44,608 bases of DNA from an uncultured bacterium (GTDB taxonomy: Bacteria; Patescibacteriota; Minisyncoccia; Phycocordibacterales; CAIZLB01), in assembly GCA_903933735.1 (NCBI GenBank), contig CAIZLB010000024.1:1-44608 (forward strand), in the 5' to 3' direction. Under the pieces are notes generated by a model. That model searched no databases and was not told the origin of the DNA. It was given only the letters and a program-made list of their open reading frames with translations. Of this stretch, positions 1-8,998 are shown in pieces (the stretch's first letter is position 1; every line of letters begins with the position of its first letter). The position numbers and the translations under genes are program-made.

Positions 1-1250
1 ATCTGAGGAACAGTTCCATTACAATTTGTCCAGGTAGCAATAGATGACCACGCTCCTGTTGCATTGGATTGACAAGAAAATATCGGATCAACAATGTAAT
101 CAATATCAACATCACCTACAATTTTCAAATCAAAAGTGTCGGTTGGTATTTCCAAATTAGTAAGTAAAATCTTATAGACATTTTCATCTGCCACATCATT
201 GAATGTAGCAATCAATGATCCCTCTATCTTATTTCCATCCTCATCTGTATAAACTGGATACACTTCAATTGTAGCTGACTGTTCTATGTTTGTAGATTTT
301 GCATAGAGTGTAATATCTTTTGTACTATCTAAAACTTTAGCAAAAGTAGTTATAATGTATTGACCATCTGTAAGTGAAGCATAATTTCCATCTTGAGTTT
401 TAACTGTGTCATAAATATCTGCGATAATATTTTGATCTTGATCTAATTGAAAGGCTTTGGAAATAAAAATGATTTCAAATATCTGAGTCGAAAGATGTGG
501 AATAGTCCATTCTATATAATCCAGATACCCGTCTCCGTTTGTATCGAAAGAACTAAACTGCATCGCTTGATTGTCATTATTTTTCCATTTAATTTGAATC
601 CTGCTTTCTTCACCAACTTTATATATTTTAGGTATTGTTGTAGAAGCCAAAACATCAACAAGTGGAGCTTCAGGATTTTCATCTGGAGATGAAACTGTAA
701 TGAGCTTTCCTGTATCTGTAATTAGTTCACTAACTTCAATAGTTGCAGTGGTTGAAGTTGCTTCAATAATAATCTCTGGAGTTGATGTTCCTGTGATTAC
801 ATCTGTAATATTATCTATTACATTAGTTACAGAATCTGTGATCTGATCACTAATACCTGTTACGGTGTCGATAATATTTTCAAAAAAATCAGTTGATGTA
901 GCTTGTGTAGTATTATCTGTAGCAATACTAGATGTGGCGGTAGATGTAATATCAACAACTTCTGGAGTTATTGGAGCAGTAGCCAAATCAATATTCTCAA
1001 CTGACACTGTCTCTGGTTCTGTAACGATACTATTTACAGTAGCCGAATCTACAATACCAGCATCAATCAAACTAACACCTGAATTGATATTGATATCATT
1101 GTTTTCTATAGGAATTACAGCTTCTACAAGTGGAAGATCTACAGTCTGTGCACTCAACACACTCCAAGTAAAAATGAATAACAATAATGTTGTATACAAA
1201 AAAAATCTGGTGGAATCTGATTTATATTTTGGTCGGAAAGGGTTAAACAT
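1..1250 (-). CDS. Secreted/surface protein, C-terminally truncated by the window edge
   Basis: Reverse-strand frame open from ATG at 1250 to the window edge: MFNPFRPKYKSDSTRFFLYTTLLLFIFTWSVLSAQ (signal-like N-terminus), Thr/Ser/Asp-rich region, then SSFDTNGDGYLDYIEWTIPHLSTQIFEI. Not in the ORF track because it has no stop in the window. Confidence 0.85.
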   Translation of the reverse strand, partial: MFNPFRPKYKSDSTRFFLYTTLLLFIFTWSVLSAQTVDLPLVEAVIPIENNDININSGVSLIDAGIVDSATVNSIVTEPETVSVENIDLATAPITPEVVDITSTATSSIATDNTTQATSTDFFENIIDTVTGISDQITDSVTNVIDNITDVITGTSTPEIIIEATSTTATIEVSELITDTGKLITVSSPDENPEAPLVDVLASTTIPKIYKVGEESRIQIKWKNNDNQAMQFSSFDTNGDGYLDYIEWTIPHLSTQIFEIIFISKAFQLDQDQNIIADIYDTVKTQDGNYASLTDGQYIITTFAKVLDSTKDITLYAKSTNIEQSATIEVYPVYTDEDGNKIEGSLIATFNDVADENVYKILLTNLEIPTDTFDLKIVGDVDIDYIVDPIFSCQSNATGAWSSIATWTNCNGTVPQ

Positions 1251-1376
1251 CTTTTTATTATTATCTATTATTTTAACATAAAAACACCCTAAATACACTG
1301 AATATTTTGAATATTTTTCTATTGAGAGTATAATACTTAAATAATTAAAAATAATCGCAAACTTACATAAATAAAA

Positions 1377-1655
1377 ATGAAATTTACAAAGATTAAAGAG
1401 ATGAGTGTATCAACATCTATTATATTATCAGGATTGATTATAGGATTTTCCATTTTCTTAACAACCTGGATTTTCTTTGGGGGAGATAACAATAAACAGA
1501 AGCTATCGTCACCAACACCAGCTTCGATAAACAAAAAAGCTGGACAAAATAATGCCAATAACCCGACCTCAGAACAACTTCAATTAATTCAACAACAGAG
1601 ACAGCAAAATCAACAAGTTAACCCAACCTCAGTGATAAAACCAGTTACAGAATAG
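1377..1655 (+). CDS. Small single-TM hypothetical protein
   Basis: 92-aa ORF with N-terminal TM segment and Gln/Pro-rich tail; promoter-like TTGAAT-N16-TATAAT at 1307-1334. Confidence 0.65.
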   Translation: MKFTKIKEMSVSTSIILSGLIIGFSIFLTTWIFFGGDNNKQKLSSPTPASINKKAGQNNANNPTSEQLQLIQQQRQQNQQVNPTSVIKPVTE

Positions 1656-1660
1656 ATTTG

Positions 1661-2623
1661 ATGAAATCAAAACCCAAAATCATAACCATACTCGGTCCTA
1701 CAGCTATAGGTAAATCAGATCTGGCTGTGAACATTTCCATATATCTTAAAGAAAAATATAATATAGAATCCCATATAATATCTGCTGACTCGAGACAGGT
1801 ATACAAGCATCTTGACCTTGGTACTGGAAAAATAACAGATGAAGAAATGAAAGGGGTCAAACATCACATGTTAGATGTTTTAAATCCAGATCAAGAATAC
1901 AGTGTTTATCAATACTATCAAGAGGCAGATAAGATCATACAAGAATTACTAAATAAAAATATATTACCCATCATATGTGGTGGTACTGGTTTGTACATAG
2001 ATGCTTTACTTTTCGAAAATGCAGGTGCTGGAGCTTCGCAAAACCCAGAACTTCGAGACGAACTCGAAAATGAAGACTTAGAAAATTTACAAAATAAACT
2101 GAAAGTTTTATCGCAAAAATATCAAGCTGATATAGAAAATATAGATATAAAAAATAAAAGACGAGTTATAAGAGCGATAGAAATATTAACTGAATTAAAA
2201 ACTATACCCGAAAAAAAATATATAGATAAATACGACAATCTCATAATAGGTCTAGATACTGATTATGAATTTTTACAAAATAGAATAAAAATAAGAATAG
2301 ATAAGAGATTAAAAATCGGCATGATTGAAGAAGTTGAAAACTTATTAAAAGAAAATAAGATAAACCACCCGAAACTTCAGAAACTTGGATTAGAATATAA
2401 TTTCATTTCTGATTATTTGACAGGAATATTGACGATGGAGGAGTTTAAAGAAAAGTTATATTTTGCAATATGTCATTATGCAAAGAGGCAGAAAACTTGG
2501 TTTAAAAATAGTAAGAATCTAAATAATAACGATAATCATATAGATTGGTTTGATATACAGGATGTAGGGTTTGAGAAGGATGTTCTTAAAAAAGTTACCA
2601 CTTTTATTAACTCTTCCATCTAG
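1661..2623 (+). CDS. miaA: tRNA dimethylallyltransferase
   Basis: GPTAIGKSDLAV P-loop, SADSRQVYKHLDLGTGK, GGTGLYIDALL. ATG at 1661; the track start at 1658 is TTG. Confidence 0.95.
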   Translation: MKSKPKIITILGPTAIGKSDLAVNISIYLKEKYNIESHIISADSRQVYKHLDLGTGKITDEEMKGVKHHMLDVLNPDQEYSVYQYYQEADKIIQELLNKNILPIICGGTGLYIDALLFENAGAGASQNPELRDELENEDLENLQNKLKVLSQKYQADIENIDIKNKRRVIRAIEILTELKTIPEKKYIDKYDNLIIGLDTDYEFLQNRIKIRIDKRLKIGMIEEVENLLKENKINHPKLQKLGLEYNFISDYLTGILTMEEFKEKLYFAICHYAKRQKTWFKNSKNLNNNDNHIDWFDIQDVGFEKDVLKKVTTFINSSI

Positions 2624-3485
2624 CAACAATACCACAAGGCAGGTATCTATCTTGATCATCTTTCATCAATAATTCCTTACTTTCCACTTCCCCATTTTTA
2701 TCAAAAATCATCTCGAGATTTTGTTTATATGCTATATGAGAGTAACCACTAGCATAACCGTTGACTATGAAAAATAAAGCATCAGGCGCTAAGAGTCTAG
2801 CTGTTTCCTCCACGAATTCAACAAATTGTTCTTCCAATTTCCAAACTTGCCCCGCTGCCCCACGCCCGAAAGCTGGTGGATCCATGATAATACCTTGATA
2901 TGTATTCCCACGTCTCAATTCTTTTTTAACAAAAGCAAAAGCATCATCAAGTATCCATCTTATAGGGGCGTCTTTAAGACCTGAGAGTTCGGCATTTTTC
3001 ATACCAGCACCAATAGATGGTTTTGACGCATCAACATGAGTGACTTCAGCTCCGGCAGCAGCTGCGACTAAAGATGCACAACCTGTATAGCCAAAGAGGT
3101 TTAAAACTTTTATTGATCTATTTTTATCTTTTGATTTTTCTTTTTTTACAATCTTATCTATAAACTGCCAATTGTCATATTGCTCTGGGAAAATACCAGT
3201 ATGTTTGAATGGATTTAATTTTATATTACATCTCAAATCTCCATAAAACTGAATAGAAAAATCTTCAGGTAAATCTTTATAGGTTTTCCATATCCCCCTC
3301 TCATCTCTTTTAGTATTGTTACTGTCATCGATAAAAACAGCATCAACTTTTTTCCAGATGTCAGTTGATAGTTTTTTAGGCCATAGAGCTTGAGGATCTG
3401 GTCTGTCGATAATATAACCGTTGTATGATTCAAGCTTTCTTTTGTCTCCAGTGTCTATGAGGGAGTATTGTAAGTCTTTATGCAT
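2607..3485 (-). CDS. Class I SAM-dependent (RlmI-like) methyltransferase
   Basis: VLNLFGYTGCASLVAAAAGAEVTHVDASK and IIMDPPAFGRG motifs; convergent 17-bp overlap with miaA. Confidence 0.88.
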   Translation of the reverse strand: MHKDLQYSLIDTGDKRKLESYNGYIIDRPDPQALWPKKLSTDIWKKVDAVFIDDSNNTKRDERGIWKTYKDLPEDFSIQFYGDLRCNIKLNPFKHTGIFPEQYDNWQFIDKIVKKEKSKDKNRSIKVLNLFGYTGCASLVAAAAGAEVTHVDASKPSIGAGMKNAELSGLKDAPIRWILDDAFAFVKKELRRGNTYQGIIMDPPAFGRGAAGQVWKLEEQFVEFVEETARLLAPDALFFIVNGYASGYSHIAYKQNLEMIFDKNGEVESKELLMKDDQDRYLPCGIVARWKS

Positions 3486-3560
3486 GAGGATATGTTAACA
3501 CAAAAATGAAAATAAAAAACCACTATTTACAAAGTAATATTATTATGATAATTTAATTTC

Positions 3561-3851
3561 ATGGCTAAAACATCAGCACCTTGGGTGGCATTGTTGTGCG
3601 ATAAGTGCGGGCAACCAGTGTCAGAAAATAACAGCGTAGCAAAAGTTGAATTACACGCCTTCGGTAACGGGGGTGCGGCGATAGCTCGTGGTGACAGACA
3701 CCTTAACCCTGTAATAGGAGAACACCCTTGTGAAGGATCACCTTCTAGAGTCCAAAAGTTCAGAGATATCCGTAGTGGTGGGCGTGATACAGGATTCATT
3801 AATACCAGCCTCATGGGTCATTGTATTGACCCTGAACCAGATATTCAATAA
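3561..3851 (+). CDS. Small hypothetical protein with one CxxC
   Basis: 96-aa ORF (LLCDKCGQPV); promoter TTTACA-N17-TAATTT placing +1 at the ATG; followed by an intrinsic terminator. Confidence 0.65.
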   Translation: MAKTSAPWVALLCDKCGQPVSENNSVAKVELHAFGNGGAAIARGDRHLNPVIGEHPCEGSPSRVQKFRDIRSGGRDTGFINTSLMGHCIDPEPDIQ

Positions 3852-3876
3852 CTTTTTTCAGCGAAAAACTAGATAC

Positions 3877-3905
3877 GAGCCCTTCGAGAGTCGGGCTCTT
3901 TTTTT
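3877..3905 (+). terminator. Intrinsic terminator of the 3561 gene
   Basis: GAGCCC-loop-GGGCTC followed by T-tract. Confidence 0.85.
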
Positions 3906-3930
3906 ATTTTATAAAAATCAAGATTGAAAT

Positions 3931-4141
3931 CGGTGCCGCGTCGTCGGAATCGAAGCTTACAGCTTCAGTATACCTTTACCATTTTCTCGGACCTAAGGTC
4001 CTCAAAAATATACCGCAGGGGTATTTCTATTTTGATAAATCAAAATAAGTCAGGTAAAGCTTTTCGATGTCCTACACGCAAGCAAAACTATTTGCTTGCT
4101 TAGTGTCACATTAAAAAAACGTATCTCACGATACGTTTTTT
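3931..4141 (+). ncRNA. Candidate multibranched structured RNA, no family recognised; strand provisional
   Basis: Long-range pairs 3938-3941/4076-4079, 3949-3953/4064-4068 and CTTTACC 3974-3980 / GGTAAAG 4053-4059 enclose three hairpins (3989-4001, 4010-4024, 4028-4047). Then hairpin 4078-4099 and terminator AAAAAACGTATC-TCAC-GATACGTTTTTT 4114-4141. Confidence 0.55.
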
Positions 4142-4145
4142 CTTG

Positions 4146-4217
4146 TGCCACTAGTAGGAATCGAACCTACATCTATCCCTTAGGACGGGACTGTTCTATC
4201 CATTGAACTATAATGGC
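4146..4217 (-). tRNA. tRNA-Arg(CCU)
   Basis: Reverse strand GCCATTA...GTTC/GAAC D-stem, GTCCC-GTCCTAA-GGGAT anticodon arm (CCT), GTAGG-TTCGATT-CCTAC T-arm, TAGTGGC acceptor; CCA not encoded. Confidence 0.93.
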
Positions 4218-4241
4218 GACTGACCAAAAGTCAGTATAAGA

Positions 4242-4754
4242 TTATCTACCTGTAGTGGTTGTAGCAGAGGTACTAGAAGCTGCCTCTTTAGCTTGCTGCT
4301 CAGCGATCATACGCTCCGCATCAGCTTTTGGTATAACCTCAACAACTTCTACATCAAATATAAGTGTAGAGTCTTTTGGTATAATAATCTCGCCTGTATT
4401 TGGATTCTTTATCTCTTGACTTCCATAACCTTTATCAGCAGGTATCTTAAGTGTTTTTTTATCACCTCTTTTAACTCCAACTAAACCCTCATCCCATCCT
4501 TTTATAACTTGACCAACACCTAATTGAAATACAAACGGCTGATTCTTTGTATATGAACTATCAAACTCTTTTCCACTTTCAAGTTTACCTACATAATGTA
4601 TAACTATAAAATCTCCAACCTCGGCTGTCTTAACGGTTTGTTCTACTGGTTGTTTATTTTTATCTTTATTATTTTGTATCATAGAAAATGAGATTACTGC
4701 TATTAATAATATTACCAATACTGCTATTATGTATCCAATGGTTTTATTTTTCAT
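4242..4754 (-). CDS. FKBP-type peptidyl-prolyl cis-trans isomerase, membrane-anchored
   Basis: N-terminal TM; GDFIVIHYVGKLESGKEFDSSY, VIKGWDEGLVGVKRGDKKTLKIPADKGYG. Confidence 0.93.
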   Translation of the reverse strand: MKNKTIGYIIAVLVILLIAVISFSMIQNNKDKNKQPVEQTVKTAEVGDFIVIHYVGKLESGKEFDSSYTKNQPFVFQLGVGQVIKGWDEGLVGVKRGDKKTLKIPADKGYGSQEIKNPNTGEIIIPKDSTLIFDVEVVEVIPKADAERMIAEQQAKEAASSTSATTTTGR

Positions 4755-4765
4755 ATTTTTATTTT

Positions 4766-5026
4766 TTATTTTATATTTAATAATTCATTAACTTTTTCAA
4801 CATCATAACCTACAACGATGTGACCATCTATATCAGACACAGGAACACCTCTTTGCCCACTTTTTTCCCTGATCATCTGTGCAGCACTTGCATCAACACC
4901 CACATCCACATATTCATATTCAAAACTTTTTTCTTTTAAATAATCTTTAAGTAGATGACAATATGAGCAAGACTCTGTGCCGTATACTATTATTTTATTT
5001 TTTTGTACGTTTTCTGTTGTGTTCAT
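4766..5026 (-). CDS. Glutaredoxin-like protein
   Basis: YGTESCSYCHLLKDYL CxxC and GQRGVPVSDIDGHIVVGYD. Confidence 0.9.
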   Translation of the reverse strand: MNTTENVQKNKIIVYGTESCSYCHLLKDYLKEKSFEYEYVDVGVDASAAQMIREKSGQRGVPVSDIDGHIVVGYDVEKVNELLNIK

Positions 5027-5046
5027 AAGGCTATTATATCATGTAT

Positions 5047-5367
5047 TTATTTTTTATCTATTATCTTTATTATTTTCTCATCTTCTTTGGAAACATCAAG
5101 TTTTTTTCTGATCTCATAATCCAAACCTTGTTCTGTTTTAAGTCTTTCTATATCCTTATTAAGCTGTATTTCACGAGCTTTAAGATCTTCATATGTCTTA
5201 ACCTCTTTATCATTCTTATCTTTGACATAAAAATAGTTTTTTATGATTCTGATATTACCTCTTATTAAGAAAAATAGGGCTATAAGTAGTATGAAAAAGA
5301 CCCACTTAGAGTTAAATGTTCTATTGATTGAGGCTTGTTGTTTTTTATGCTCTTGAAATTCTCTCAT
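5047..5367 (-). CDS. Septum formation initiator (FtsB/DivIC-like) protein
   Basis: Single TM followed by coiled coil (LKAREIQLNKDIERLKTEQGLDYEIRKKLDVSKEDEKII). Confidence 0.75.
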   Translation of the reverse strand: MREFQEHKKQQASINRTFNSKWVFFILLIALFFLIRGNIRIIKNYFYVKDKNDKEVKTYEDLKAREIQLNKDIERLKTEQGLDYEIRKKLDVSKEDEKIIKIIDKK

Positions 5368-5386
5368 TTACTGCTATATTTATATC

Positions 5387-5497
5387 ATGTTTCTAAATCC
5401 AAAGCATCGTCAAAAATTACAATTTATATGGGCTATTGTTGTCGTCTTAATAATCATAAGTATGCTACTTGCATATGTCATGATGTTGATTGCATAA
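5387..5497 (+). CDS. 36-aa single-TM microprotein
   Basis: MFLNPKHRQKLQFIWAIVVVLIIISMLLAYVMMLIA*; promoter TTGAAA-N16-TATATT with extended -10 TGC predicts +1 at the ATG. Below the ORF-track length cutoff. Confidence 0.6.
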   Translation: MFLNPKHRQKLQFIWAIVVVLIIISMLLAYVMMLIA

Positions 5498-5509
5498 AGT
5501 CTATATATT

Positions 5510-7288
5510 CTAACCATTTTTCATCATTTTCAAAAAGACTTCGTGAGATATACTTACCTTGCCTCTTTCTGCCATCTTCTTCTTACCTTTTTTCTGTTTT
5601 TCTAAAAGCTTCATCTTACGAGTTATATCCCCTCCATACAGATATCCTGTAACATCTTTTCTCATAGCTGATAAAGTTCTTGATGCTATGATGCGACCAT
5701 TGGCCTTGGCCTGTATCTTTGTAGTGAACATCTGTTTTGGTAAAACTCCATAAAGTTTATCAACGGCTTTATTGGCCTCTTCATCAACTCGTCTCTGTGC
5801 CACGACTCTCGTAAAGGCTTCCACAACCTCATCAGCAACCATGATATCCATACGAGTCACTTCAGCATCTTGCATGGCAAAAAACTCATACGACAAAGAT
5901 GCATATCCAGATGACACACTTTTCAATTCATCGAAAAAATTTCTCATAAGTTCACGCAGTGGCATGAGTATAGATAAAGACAATCTATCATTACCAAAGT
6001 TGTTAGTCTCTACAAGTTCACCTTCATGATCATAGAGCAACTGATAAATATTACCAGAATATGATCCTGGTGTAATAATCTTTACATTGACCCAAGGTTC
6101 ACGAACTTTTAAGACCTGTCCATGCTCTGGAAATAAAGATGGTGAATATATCATCTTTACAGTTTGTTCTTTATCTTTAAAAGTAACTTCATAAGTTATA
6201 CTTGGAGTAGCTATAATCAAAGCTAGATTGTATTCTCTTTTCAATCTCTCTGTAATAATCTCAAGATGAAGCAAACCTAAAAAACCACAACGAAAACCAC
6301 GACCCATGGTTCCAGATGATTCTTCTTCGAATGAATATGATGAATCTGATAATGATAATTTACCAAGTGATTGTTTCAAAAGCTCAAAGTTATCAGCATC
6401 TTCTGGATAAATAGAAGCCCAGACAACAGGATCAGGCTTCATATAACCCGAAAGTGCAGGTAAAGAATTTCTAAAACCGGTAACAGTGTCTCCTACCGTT
6501 GCAACTCCTGATCTTTTGATACCAGTTACAACATAACCAATAGAACCTTTAGTCAAAACATCAACAGATCTTTCCTCAGGTGCAAATATTCCAACATCCA
6601 ATGCAAAAAACTTTTCATCAGCTATGGAGAAGATGAGTTCATCTCCTTTTTTTATTTCCCCATCCATGACTCTTATAAAAACTATAACCCCTTTATGATT
6701 TGAATATTGAAAATCAAAAACCAAAGCTCTGGGATCCTTTCCTTCAAACTCTGATATAGGTGCGGGTATCTTTTTTATAATTTCATCAAGTAGCATGTCA
6801 ACCCCTTGTCCAGTTTTACCTGAAGTTTCAAGTATATCTTTTTCATCACAATCTAAAAGTGATGAGACTTCTTTTTTTATATCATCAACTCTGGCTATCG
6901 GTGAATCTATCTTAGATAAAACAGGTATGATAATGAGTCCTGCCTCACGAGCAGAGTTCAAAGTCGTAAGTGTTTGAGCCTGAACACCTTGTGTTGCATC
7001 AACCAAAAGAATACATCCCTCAACAGCCCGAAGAGCACGTGAGACTTCATAAGAAAAATCAATATGACCTGGAGTATCGATAAGATTTAAAGTATAACCT
7101 TTATATTCCATCTTTACAGGTCTCATCTTTATGGTTATACCCTTCTCTTTTTCAAGCTCCATATCGTCAAGAACTTGATTAGTCATCTTTCTTTTTTCAA
7201 CAGTTTGAGTCAACTCCAACATACGATCAGCCAGAGTTGATTTACCATGATCTATATGAGCGATAATACTAAAATTTCTGATTTGCAT
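5510..7288 (-). CDS. lepA: Elongation factor 4 (LepA)
   Basis: IRNFSIIAHIDHGKSTLADRMLE, DTPGHIDF, GFRCGFLGLLHLEIITERL. Confidence 0.97.
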   Translation of the reverse strand: MQIRNFSIIAHIDHGKSTLADRMLELTQTVEKRKMTNQVLDDMELEKEKGITIKMRPVKMEYKGYTLNLIDTPGHIDFSYEVSRALRAVEGCILLVDATQGVQAQTLTTLNSAREAGLIIIPVLSKIDSPIARVDDIKKEVSSLLDCDEKDILETSGKTGQGVDMLLDEIIKKIPAPISEFEGKDPRALVFDFQYSNHKGVIVFIRVMDGEIKKGDELIFSIADEKFFALDVGIFAPEERSVDVLTKGSIGYVVTGIKRSGVATVGDTVTGFRNSLPALSGYMKPDPVVWASIYPEDADNFELLKQSLGKLSLSDSSYSFEEESSGTMGRGFRCGFLGLLHLEIITERLKREYNLALIIATPSITYEVTFKDKEQTVKMIYSPSLFPEHGQVLKVREPWVNVKIITPGSYSGNIYQLLYDHEGELVETNNFGNDRLSLSILMPLRELMRNFFDELKSVSSGYASLSYEFFAMQDAEVTRMDIMVADEVVEAFTRVVAQRRVDEEANKAVDKLYGVLPKQMFTTKIQAKANGRIIASRTLSAMRKDVTGYLYGGDITRKMKLLEKQKKGKKKMAERGKVSISHEVFLKMMKNG

Positions 7289-7329
7289 TGATGTGATAAT
7301 ACATTATTTTCGGGTTTTTGGCTATGGTA

Positions 7330-7358
7330 TTGACTATTATAGAATATTTAAGTATAAA
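7330..7358 (+). promoter_or_regulatory. Sigma70-like promoter of the 7429 gene
   Basis: TTGACT-N17-TATAAA; 5' stem-loop GGGGT-ATGC-ACCCC at 7375-7388. Confidence 0.75.
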
Positions 7359-7428
7359 TTATAGGTCGAACTCTGGGGTATGCACCCCGCAAACAACAAA
7401 ATAAACACTGAACATTACCAACAAGATT

Positions 7429-8250
7429 ATGAACGAGCAAGCAGCGATTGTAGACCCTATTAAAGCATATATCGATTTCTTTAATTTTTATATGACGGAC
7501 CCCACTTTGGCGACTACTGTAGCAAAAGGCTGGAAAAATCCAAAATGCACGCCGGGATTACTTAGCTTTATTCACCAATCGCATCCCGACAATTTTATCA
7601 AGGCAGCATGTCTGTTATTGAAACAAGTTCCTGTTACAGATATCGATTTCAGAACTGTTATTGAGATCTTTACAAAATCCGAAAGTGATCGAATTATATT
7701 ATCTTCTCTGATACCTATACTGGAACTGATTCCTGAAGGCCCAGATGGAATTAGTATTCCCGATACTGTATCAGTAGCAGTATTATTAACTAAACTTCAC
7801 AGCATATTATCAGATCCAGATTATCACGGACTTGCAGACCTTGAAATTGCAACAAGAATTATTATTAAATTAATTGGTATGATACCAGATACGCATTTAA
7901 ACTATAGAGGCACTCTGAGATTTCTAACCAGCGAACATTCAACAATAGTACAGGATCAAGTTAAAAATGTAAACGACAGAATACCAATCAATCATCTTAA
8001 TCTAGGACTTTTACTAGATGATCTCATCGAACACCCAGCAGGTACACTGATATCACAGGAGATCGAGCGTATTATCGAAAGAATACCGTCTGATCAACTA
8101 GACTATGATAAAATCATGGCGCACTATAATCATGAAAAAGCACAAGAGTCTCACAGGAGTCACGCGCTGCAACTATTGAAAAAGATGGACCAGGGCATTC
8201 TGATAGTAAAAGGCCATCAAATCCTCGCGGCGCTGAACAGCCTAACGTAA
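7429..8250 (+). CDS. Orphan alpha-helical hypothetical protein
   Basis: 273-aa ORF between a consensus promoter and a 13-bp terminator; quasi-repeated helical pattern (IPxxHLNY / IPSDQLDYDKI). Confidence 0.8.
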   Translation: MNEQAAIVDPIKAYIDFFNFYMTDPTLATTVAKGWKNPKCTPGLLSFIHQSHPDNFIKAACLLLKQVPVTDIDFRTVIEIFTKSESDRIILSSLIPILELIPEGPDGISIPDTVSVAVLLTKLHSILSDPDYHGLADLEIATRIIIKLIGMIPDTHLNYRGTLRFLTSEHSTIVQDQVKNVNDRIPINHLNLGLLLDDLIEHPAGTLISQEIERIIERIPSDQLDYDKIMAHYNHEKAQESHRSHALQLLKKMDQGILIVKGHQILAALNSLT

Positions 8251-8267
8251 ATCCCATCCACTACCCA

Positions 8268-8309
8268 CCCCTGGACCGTCACATCACGACGGTCCAGGGG
8301 TTTATTTTA
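8268..8309 (+). terminator. Intrinsic terminator
   Basis: CCCCTGGACCGTC-ACATCAC-GACGGTCCAGGGG then T-rich tract. Confidence 0.95.
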
Positions 8310-8984
8310 TTTACCATCTATCACCCCATCTTTCATCTCTATAACCCTATCTGCAGTTCTTGCATACTCTGCTTCATGAGTCACCATAACTATAGTCTGA
8401 CCTTTTGCATGTATTTCTTTAAAAATTTTCAAAACTAAAAGTGAAGACTCTATATCCAGGTTAGCTGTTGGCTCATCGGCAAAAAGTATCGCCGGATCAT
8501 GTGCCAAGGCACGAGCAATAGAAACTCTCTGCTGTTGACCACCTGATAGTTTGGCTGGAATACTATCATATTTACCCTCCAAACCTACTTGATCCAAAAC
8601 TTCCATAGATCTTTTATAAGCATGTTTTTTATCCATACCCTGCATAAGTAAAGGTAAGGCCACATTTTCAACAGCAGTTAGATCTGGTAACAAAGCATAA
8701 TCTTGAAAAACATAGCCCAATTTATTCAAACGAAAAGTTGTTCTTTCTTCATGTGACAAATCATGTACATCAACACCGTCGATTACAATCTCACCTGAAG
8801 TTGGCCTATCAAGTAAACTTATCTGATAAAGTAGAGTCGATTTACCAGCTCCAGAGCGCCCCATAATAGCCACGAATTCTCCTGCCAATATCTCCATATC
8901 TATACTCTTCAAGACAGTGGTTTGTTTATCACCATCTGTAAAAGTCTTTGTTAGTTTTTTTGTTTGTATTATTATCTCTTTCAT
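8307..8984 (-). CDS. ABC transporter ATP-binding protein (MacB/LolD-like)
   Basis: GRSGAGKST, LSGGQQQRVSIARAL, ILFADEPTANLD. Confidence 0.95.
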   Translation of the reverse strand: MKEIIIQTKKLTKTFTDGDKQTTVLKSIDMEILAGEFVAIMGRSGAGKSTLLYQISLLDRPTSGEIVIDGVDVHDLSHEERTTFRLNKLGYVFQDYALLPDLTAVENVALPLLMQGMDKKHAYKRSMEVLDQVGLEGKYDSIPAKLSGGQQQRVSIARALAHDPAILFADEPTANLDIESSLLVLKIFKEIHAKGQTIVMVTHEAEYARTADRVIEMKDGVIDGK

Positions 8985-8998
8985 ATTTTTTAAAATTA

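Noticed and set aside
865-1281. ORF track CDS 865-1281 (+) and 447-692 (+)
   Set aside because: They lie opposite a long signal-bearing reverse-strand ORF (1-1250) with a sensible protein; treated as antisense shadows.
3931-3966. Intact second tRNA on the minus strand (TTCGATTCC T-loop-like motif)
   Set aside because: The T-stem does not pair and no matching 5' acceptor strand was found; kept only as a possible tRNA-derived fragment.
4078-4104. tmRNA tag-like reading ..KQNYLLA* in the structured RNA
   Set aside because: Only ~40 nt remain before the terminator; no tRNA-like 3' domain or pseudoknot region follows on that strand, so tmRNA is not supported.
7380-7460. Upstream ORF starting in the hairpin loop of the 7429 leader (MHPANNKINTEHYQQDYERASSDCRPY*)
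   Set aside because: No independent support; a ~27-codon frame is expected by chance.
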